Positions 58,795 through 64,000 of a stretch of 64,000 bases of DNA are shown in pieces. Location of the stretch: the NCBI GenBank assembly GCA_900540345.1, contig UQFK01000001.1, positions 62,001 to 126,000 on the forward strand, given 5' to 3'. The notes under the pieces are model-generated. The model saw only the letters and a list, made by a program, of their open reading frames with translations. It ran no database searches and was not told the origin of the DNA. The position numbers and the translations under genes are program-made. Positions within the stretch are counted from its first letter, which is position 1. Every line of letters starts with the position of its first letter. Source of the DNA: an uncultured Eggerthella sp. (lineage in GTDB: Bacteria > Actinomycetota > Coriobacteriia > Coriobacteriales > Eggerthellaceae).

Positions 58795-60947
58795 AGGAGA
58801 TCGCCGCCATCTTTCTCGATGATATCCAGCGTTTGAAAGGCAACATCATCGCGATCGTCATCATCTGTGGGCTCGTTTTGCTTCCTGCGCTTTACGTTTG
58901 GTTCAGCCTTCTGGCTTTTTGGAACCCTGAGGATAATACGGGCAATGTCGATGTTGCGGTTGCGAACTGCGATGCGGGATATCAATCCGATCTGATACCC
59001 ACGCGCATCGATGCAGGCGCCCAGGTGGAAAGCGAATTGCGCGCTAACGACAAATTCCATTGGGTCTTCGTTGACAAAGATCAGGCCATAGAGGGCGTGA
59101 AGTCGGGCGAATACTATGCTGCGATCGTCATCCCAGAAGATTTCTCCAAAGATATGGTCTCAGTTTTCTCTGACTCGATTGAGAACCCCTCCATCCAATA
59201 CTACGTGAACGAGAAAGAAAACCCAATCGCACCGCACCTTACCTCGATCGGCGCTACTACGATCCAAAACGACATCGACCAGACCTTTAGTCAAACGGTC
59301 ACCGACATCGCACTCTCCACCAATTCAAATCTCACACAATTCCTGAATGGCGAGGGCATCTCATCCTATGCCCACACGCTCGTTGCGCACCTGGATTCCG
59401 CAATCGACGAGATGAACATGGACGCGAGCCAAGTCCGCGCATTCTCTGCTCTTCTGCAACAATCGCAAACACTCATCGAGACCGCCTCGAATGCGCTTAA
59501 AGGCACGGGAGAAATAACCGACAAGGTCACCCCGCTTGTTGACGAAACGAAGAGCGGCCTTGATGAGGCACTGCAAGGCGCAGATGGCTTTGCTAAACTC
59601 ACGAATGAAGCCCTCGGACAGGCTCGCGATGCACTGGCAAAGATCGAAACATCCGCTAACAGCGCCTTCAATACACTCGATCAGGACCCGAGCGCGATCG
59701 CTAATTCGCTCCAGGCGCTACAAGGAGATCTTGAGCAAACAAAAAGCGCGTATCAACAAGCACGCAGCGCAGTTGCAGCGCTCGACCCCAATAGCACGGT
59801 CATCCCCGTCATTGACTCGATCATTTCTGAGATTGAGCAACTTAACCAAACCATTGGCACGATCTCAAAAGATATCTCTACAGGTTCAAGCGACGTTGAT
59901 GCAGCCCGTTCTAAGATCTCATCGGTAATAAACGAAGCGACCAGTTCGCTTGATGAAGTCCAATCAACCTACGAGAATACCCTGGAATCTCAGGCAAACA
60001 GCCTCCATGCATCACTTGATAGTCTTGGAAGCGATACGGAAAACATCGCAAACGAACTCGACCAAACTGCCCAAACGCTCGCAAACTCCTCGCAACCATT
60101 GATAGAGAGCATCGAAGAAGTGCGCACCTCGCTCGATACGACAGCGCAATTGCTCGAAGAATCAGCAAACTCACTTGCAACATCACGCGATGAACTTGCA
60201 AAGGCAATTGATTCAAATGATCTTGCTAAAGTACGACGCATCATCAGCGATGATCCAAGTACGCTCGCGCACACACTCACTGCTCCGACCAAGCTTGAGA
60301 AACATGCCGTCTATGGTGTTGCAGACTATGGTTCTGCGATGAGCCCGTTCTACACTTCGCTCGGGCTTTTCATCGGCGCGATCTTCTTGGTCATCATCTT
60401 GAAGGTGAAGTTAACGCCCGAACGCCGAAAGAAGCTCAGCGATCCGAAACCATATCAGGAATACTTCGGCAACCTTGCCTTTTTCATGCTCATAGCACTC
60501 GGCCAAGCGCTCCTTGTCTGCACGGGCAACATCTTCTTCTTAGGTGTGCAGTGCAATAGTATCTTGCTCTATTACTTGAGCGGACTGGCATGTTCGTTCG
60601 TATTCTTGAACCTTATCTATGCGCTCACGGTTGCCTTTGGAGATATTGGCAAAGCGCTCGCAGTCATCTTACTCGTAGCCCAGGTTGCAGGAAGCGGCGG
60701 TGAGCTGCCGATCCAGCTTTCAGCGCAAATCTTCCAAGACATTTATCCGTGGTTGCCCTTCACACATTCGATGAACCTCTTCCAAGGAGCGATCGCCGGT
60801 GTTTACGGAAATCAATACCTCATCTCGATGGCGTGCTTACTTGCTTTCATCATCCCTGCACTCGTACTCGGTCTTGTACTGCGCCGTCCCATTATGAAGC
60901 TCAACGATTTCATTGACCAGCAGCTTGCCAAGACCGGCGTCCTCTAA
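58791..60947 (+). CDS. YhgE/Pip-family membrane protein (second of pair)
   Basis: 718 residues with the same plan: N-terminal helix (IIAIVIICGLVLLPALYVWFSLL), the extracytoplasmic part with WNPEDNTGNVDVAVANCD, a long coiled coil (about 185-480), six C-terminal helices. It lacks the extra C-terminal segment of its partner. The ATGA overlap implies coupled translation, so the two probably form a heteromer (inference). Its stop overlaps that of the convergent MATE gene. Confidence 0.85.
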   Translation: MKEIAAIFLDDIQRLKGNIIAIVIICGLVLLPALYVWFSLLAFWNPEDNTGNVDVAVANCDAGYQSDLIPTRIDAGAQVESELRANDKFHWVFVDKDQAIEGVKSGEYYAAIVIPEDFSKDMVSVFSDSIENPSIQYYVNEKENPIAPHLTSIGATTIQNDIDQTFSQTVTDIALSTNSNLTQFLNGEGISSYAHTLVAHLDSAIDEMNMDASQVRAFSALLQQSQTLIETASNALKGTGEITDKVTPLVDETKSGLDEALQGADGFAKLTNEALGQARDALAKIETSANSAFNTLDQDPSAIANSLQALQGDLEQTKSAYQQARSAVAALDPNSTVIPVIDSIISEIEQLNQTIGTISKDISTGSSDVDAARSKISSVINEATSSLDEVQSTYENTLESQANSLHASLDSLGSDTENIANELDQTAQTLANSSQPLIESIEEVRTSLDTTAQLLEESANSLATSRDELAKAIDSNDLAKVRRIISDDPSTLAHTLTAPTKLEKHAVYGVADYGSAMSPFYTSLGLFIGAIFLVIILKVKLTPERRKKLSDPKPYQEYFGNLAFFMLIALGQALLVCTGNIFFLGVQCNSILLYYLSGLACSFVFLNLIYALTVAFGDIGKALAVILLVAQVAGSGGELPIQLSAQIFQDIYPWLPFTHSMNLFQGAIAGVYGNQYLISMACLLAFIIPALVLGLVLRRPIMKLNDFIDQQLAKTGVL

Positions 60948-62272
60948 TACTGATAGCGCTTGCGATTCTTCACTAGGAAGAAGATCGTAAGAATGAGCGC
61001 CACCACTTCCGCAACGATGATCGCCGACCAAATGCCGTTAATACCAAAGAAGAGCGGCAAGATCATGACCGTGGAAGTTTCCAGGATCAATGTGCGGATA
61101 AAAGCGATGAACGCCGATATCTTGCCGTTGTTAAGCGCCGTGAAAAATGCAGATCCGTAGATATTAAATCCGCAGAAAAGAAACGATAGCGCGTAGATAT
61201 GAAAGCCATGCACCGTAAGCGCGACCAATGCTGCATCATAACCGACGAATAACGATACCAGGCTCTGCGCGAACGTCTGAGAGAGAACCACCATAATGAT
61301 GCTCGCTATGCCGATGATGATAAGGCTCTTCACTAGCAGATTCTTCATCTCGAAGTGATGCTGAGCTCCGTAATGGTAACTCACGATCGGACCAGTTCCC
61401 ATGGCATAGCCAAAGAACATTGCTGTGAAGATGAAGTTCACGTACATGATCACGCCATACGCCGCCACTCCTTCGGTGCCAACGAAGATCATGAGCTGAT
61501 AGTTATACAAGGTTGCAACGATGGATGCTGCGACCTCGGTCATCAGTTCTGATGAGCCATTCACGCATGTCTTGCCGAGCGCCCGAAAATCAACGAGCGG
61601 TTGCGCAAAATGAAGGCGCGCGGTGGTGCTCCGAAAGAAATAGAGGACAGGAATAACTGCCGCCAACACCTGTCCGATCAGAGTTGCCCAGGCTGCACCC
61701 GCAATACCCCATCCGAACACGGCGATGAAGAAGTAATCAAGCACGATGTTCACCACGCCCGCCACTGTCATGACCACAAGACCAACATGGGGTTTCTCTG
61801 CCGCGATGAAAAAGCTTTGGAAGATATTCGCAAGCATATAGACTGGTATGGCAAAAGCAAGGATCCGTCCATAGACCATCGCAAACTCCATAAGCTCACC
61901 GCTCGCACCAAGTGCGCTCAAGAACAGCGGCAAGACCACAAGAGTGATGCATGTAAACGCAATACCGCCCACAAGCCCACTCGCGATGATGAACGAGAAG
62001 AGCCTGTCAGCTCGGTCTTGATCGCCCTCGCCCATCGTCTTCGCAACAAGCGCTGCACCACCAGTGCCCAACATGAAACCAAACGCAGCGAACGCTGCCG
62101 CAAGCGGAAAGATGAGATTGACCGCCGCAAGCGCTGTCTTACCAACAAGGTTCGACACAAAGAGACCGTCGACCACGCTATAGATGGAGGTGAAGATCAT
62201 CATCGCGATGGAGGGCAGCGCGAAGCGGATCAGTCTCCCATACGTGAAATGATCAGAAAGCTTGATCGCCAT
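60944..62272 (-). CDS. MATE-family multidrug/cation efflux protein
   Basis: 442 residues, 12 membrane helices in two halves, MATE pattern (SIYSVVDGLFVSNLVGKTALAAVNLIFPL; FGYAMGTGPIVSYHYGAQ). It is a Na+ or H+ coupled drug exporter in the inner membrane. It starts 3 bases after the MarR gene, so the two form one operon. It is convergent with the YhgE pair. Confidence 0.92.
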   Translation of the reverse strand: MAIKLSDHFTYGRLIRFALPSIAMMIFTSIYSVVDGLFVSNLVGKTALAAVNLIFPLAAAFAAFGFMLGTGGAALVAKTMGEGDQDRADRLFSFIIASGLVGGIAFTCITLVVLPLFLSALGASGELMEFAMVYGRILAFAIPVYMLANIFQSFFIAAEKPHVGLVVMTVAGVVNIVLDYFFIAVFGWGIAGAAWATLIGQVLAAVIPVLYFFRSTTARLHFAQPLVDFRALGKTCVNGSSELMTEVAASIVATLYNYQLMIFVGTEGVAAYGVIMYVNFIFTAMFFGYAMGTGPIVSYHYGAQHHFEMKNLLVKSLIIIGIASIIMVVLSQTFAQSLVSLFVGYDAALVALTVHGFHIYALSFLFCGFNIYGSAFFTALNNGKISAFIAFIRTLILETSTVMILPLFFGINGIWSAIIVAEVVALILTIFFLVKNRKRYQY

Positions 62273-62275
62273 CGC

Positions 62276-62734
62276 TCACCCTTCCTTTTCAAGGGAAAGA
62301 TCTTCGACTTGATCGCGAAATGCATCTGCAAGTCGCATGGCAAGCTCATAGAAACGCTGCTGCTCTTCTGTGCTCATCGACTCAAACGCGCGCTTCTCAG
62401 CCTGTACGATAGGAACAATACGCGTTTCAACGAACTTCTCTCCAGCTGCCGTCAAATAGAGAGCTACCGCACGACCTGAACTGCTCTCCTTACGCAGAAG
62501 TCCCTCACTTACAAGCTTATCGACAGCAGAGTGCACTGTTTGCTTGGGCAGATATGATGTAGCGCAGATATCCTTCTGCAAACAACCCTCGCCCAAGTAG
62601 TTAACACTATAGAGCACATCAAGTATGCTTCCTGAAAGCTCCATGCGCGTAGCTGCCTCTCGATAGAGCCGATTGAAGATTTGATCAACGCGCAAGAAAT
62701 CCACGAAAACACTGTTGGCATCCTTCATGACCAT
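62276..62734 (-). CDS. MarR-family regulator of the MATE exporter
   Basis: 152 residues from the ATG at 62734 with GAGG upstream; an ATG two codons on is an alternative. MarR winged helix (LQKDICATSYLPKQTVHSAVDKLVSEGLLRKE, then the wing SSSGRAVALYLTAAGEKF). It probably represses its own gene and the MATE exporter; repeated motifs upstream support an operator. Confidence 0.88.
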   Translation of the reverse strand: MVMKDANSVFVDFLRVDQIFNRLYREAATRMELSGSILDVLYSVNYLGEGCLQKDICATSYLPKQTVHSAVDKLVSEGLLRKESSSGRAVALYLTAAGEKFVETRIVPIVQAEKRAFESMSTEEQQRFYELAMRLADAFRDQVEDLSLEKEG

Positions 62735-62755
62735 ACAGACATTCCTCTTTCTCGC

Positions 62756-62813
62756 TTTAGTCCGATTTCGTACTCGAAGATCATATAAGAAGATATAGTC
62801 CGATTTCAGACTA
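62756..62813. promoter_or_regulatory. Repeated operator-like motif upstream of the MarR-MATE operon
   Basis: TAGTCCGATTT occurs at 62758-62768 and again at 62796-62806, 38 bases apart. The second copy is part of an inverted repeat TAGTC-n8-GACTA (62796-62813). Both lie within 85 bases of the MarR start. Confidence 0.45.
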
Positions 62814-62920
62814 AAATGATGTTTCATGAAGTTTTCATAAGAACAAAACCGAATGCGAGACCGCGCGAGCACCACGCAGAACGACCTAACGGTCATCACG
62901 CTCTATGATCTTAAAGGAGG

Positions 62921-64000
62921 TCAGTCGACAAATACAGTTCCCTTACCCGCTTCCTTTGCAGCGTAGAGCGCACTATCAGCGCGTTGCACGAGCGGATCGA
63001 TCGGATTAGGAACCTGCGGCGAGAAAGCAATGCCTGCGCTACCATAGATCTGCCACGGTTCACCAGGAGCAGAAGAGCGTTCCACAAATAAATCGAGTGC
63101 ACGTTGTGCGCGCTCACGCATGACTTCTGCGTTCTCGATATCAAACATCGCGACCACAAATTCATCGCCGCCCCAACGAATAACAAGACTGTCAGGAAAA
63201 ACTTCCGATAAGACTTCCGCGACCAAGATGAGCACGTGGTCGCCAATAGCATGCCCCATCGTGTCGTTGACGCTCTTGAAATCGTCAAGATCGAAGATAC
63301 CAATAGCAACCGAAAGCGATTCATCGTAATCGTCGAGATGCTCATAGAAATAACGCCTGTTGAAAAGCCCCGTAAGATAATCAGTACGTGCGTTCAGCAA
63401 TGCCTGTTGCTCAAGCTCGCGTTGCGCGGTCATATCGCTATAGATGCGGACTTGACCGGTCGGATTGCCAAATACATCAAGGATCGGTGCTTTGCGCATA
63501 TACATGAGACGCTGCACACCTCCTCGATCAAGGAAGAGCTCAGCGCTTTCATACTCTTCGCGAATACGCGCAAGCTCATCCCCAAAGGCAACCTTGCGCC
63601 AGGCAGAAAAGTTCATGCCAACCGTATCTTCACGTTTCTGCTGGAAGTATTCTTCGGTGATGGCATTAATGTTCGTGATAGTTCCATCATTATCTTCGAC
63701 GATAACAGCAAGCGGTAGCGAATCGAGCAGCAGGTTGTTCTCATAACGCAAATTATCAAGTTCTGTGATGTCATTAGCGGTACCAATGGTGCCCATAACC
63801 GAGCCATCTTCATCATAAAGAGGAGTCTTATAGGTAATGAGCATGCGTTTGCCGCGATCAGTGACGACGAGCTCTTCAAATTCACGCGTCTCACCCGCAA
63901 GAATCGCTTGCTGTTCGCTTTCCGCGCATACCGCAGCACTCTCCGTATCCTCTGGAGGTAAGCCCCAAATATAGTTGTGGCCCTGTCCTTCGATATCTTC
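62921..64000 (-). CDS. PAS-GGDEF diguanylate cyclase, 5' end outside the window
   Basis: The frame is open to the right edge, so at least 359 residues. Order seen: a PAS domain at the edge (VVTDRGKRMLITYKTPLYDED; GTIGTANDIT), a second PAS (LPLAVIVEDNDGTITNINA; GQVRIYSDMTAQ) and a GGDEF domain with an intact WGGDEF signature and TDYLTGLFNRR. It makes cyclic di-GMP. No RxxD inhibitory site precedes GGDEF. No EAL domain or c-di-GMP effector is in the window. It ends 186 bases before the MarR start. Confidence 0.92.
   Translation of the reverse strand, partial: EDIEGQGHNYIWGLPPEDTESAAVCAESEQQAILAGETREFEELVVTDRGKRMLITYKTPLYDEDGSVMGTIGTANDITELDNLRYENNLLLDSLPLAVIVEDNDGTITNINAITEEYFQQKREDTVGMNFSAWRKVAFGDELARIREEYESAELFLDRGGVQRLMYMRKAPILDVFGNPTGQVRIYSDMTAQRELEQQALLNARTDYLTGLFNRRYFYEHLDDYDESLSVAIGIFDLDDFKSVNDTMGHAIGDHVLILVAEVLSEVFPDSLVIRWGGDEFVVAMFDIENAEVMRERAQRALDLFVERSSAPGEPWQIYGSAGIAFSPQVPNPIDPLVQRADSALYAAKEAGKGTVFVD

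Noticed and set aside
61601..62479. 292-residue plus-strand frame antisense to the MATE and MarR genes
   Set aside because: It has a His/Arg/Lys-rich composition typical of antisense shadows, no family match, and both opposing genes are certain.
62903..62930. AAAGGAGGTCAG on the plus strand near the diguanylate cyclase stop
   Set aside because: It looks like a strong ribosome binding site but no plus-strand frame follows it.

Overview
The window is a 64 kb stretch of ordinary bacterial chromosome, moderately GC-rich and densely coded. It has no insertion sequence, prophage, CRISPR array or rRNA. Gene content and order point to the Coriobacteriia (Actinomycetota), probably an Eggerthellaceae-like anaerobe. 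The reasons are an mreBCD-PBP2-RodA elongation cluster, a Gram-positive-style Tad pilus locus with no secretin, a cytoplasmic sulfhydrogenase, YhgE/Pip proteins and a GlnR-like orphan regulator beside glnA. The placement is inferred from gene content; no 16S gene is present.

Layout. A truncated MarR gene and tRNA-Asp lie at 1-461. The cell-elongation operon is at 559-7518 (mreB, mreC, mreD, PBP2, rodA and a DUF697 protein, all minus strand). A four-subunit group 3b-type [NiFe] hydrogenase (hydB-hydG-hydD-hydA) is at 7606-11634, behind ndk, a TPR membrane protein and a cyclophilin (11697-14015). tRNA-Arg(CCG) and an RlmD-type methyltransferase follow. The ferrous iron operon (two feoA, feoB with a large acidic repeat insertion, a Cys-rich membrane protein) is at 15702-19342. 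A DUF6483-like gene and ruvBAC are at 19483-22102. The Tad/Flp pilus locus occupies 22360-32050 on the plus strand, with a DUF192 and a zinc-ribbon gene trailing it to 33005.

Second half. thrC (minus) and an MntR/DtxR-type regulator (plus) are divergently placed. Next comes the conserved rplU-rpmA-obg-proB-proA-nadD-yqeK-rsfS block (41829-35157, minus). A glnA / GlnR-like regulator / polA operon (46804-42136) carries a consensus -10 and a possible GlnR box upstream of glnA. A MetNI-type ABC transporter follows. A surface-polysaccharide set (GtrA plus two very large multi-domain GT2 proteins) lies just behind tRNA-Glu. Then come a NifX-like protein, a lone acyl-CoA dehydrogenase, a tandem pair of YhgE/Pip proteins convergent with a MATE exporter and its MarR regulator, and a PAS-GGDEF diguanylate cyclase running off the right edge.

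The items most worth a second look are: the acidic 69-residue-period duplication in the extracytoplasmic loop of FeoB and the operator-like repeats of the feo operon; a hydrogenase large subunit that ends at the last metal-site motif with no cleavable C-terminal peptide; the glnA-GlnR-polA arrangement with a degenerate receiver; the Tad locus with a large Glu5-less pilin-like protein; and the paired giant glycosyltransferases behind a tRNA terminator. The only gene-free stretch over about 300 bases is 41830-42135. It holds the rplU promoter and otherwise nothing I can identify.
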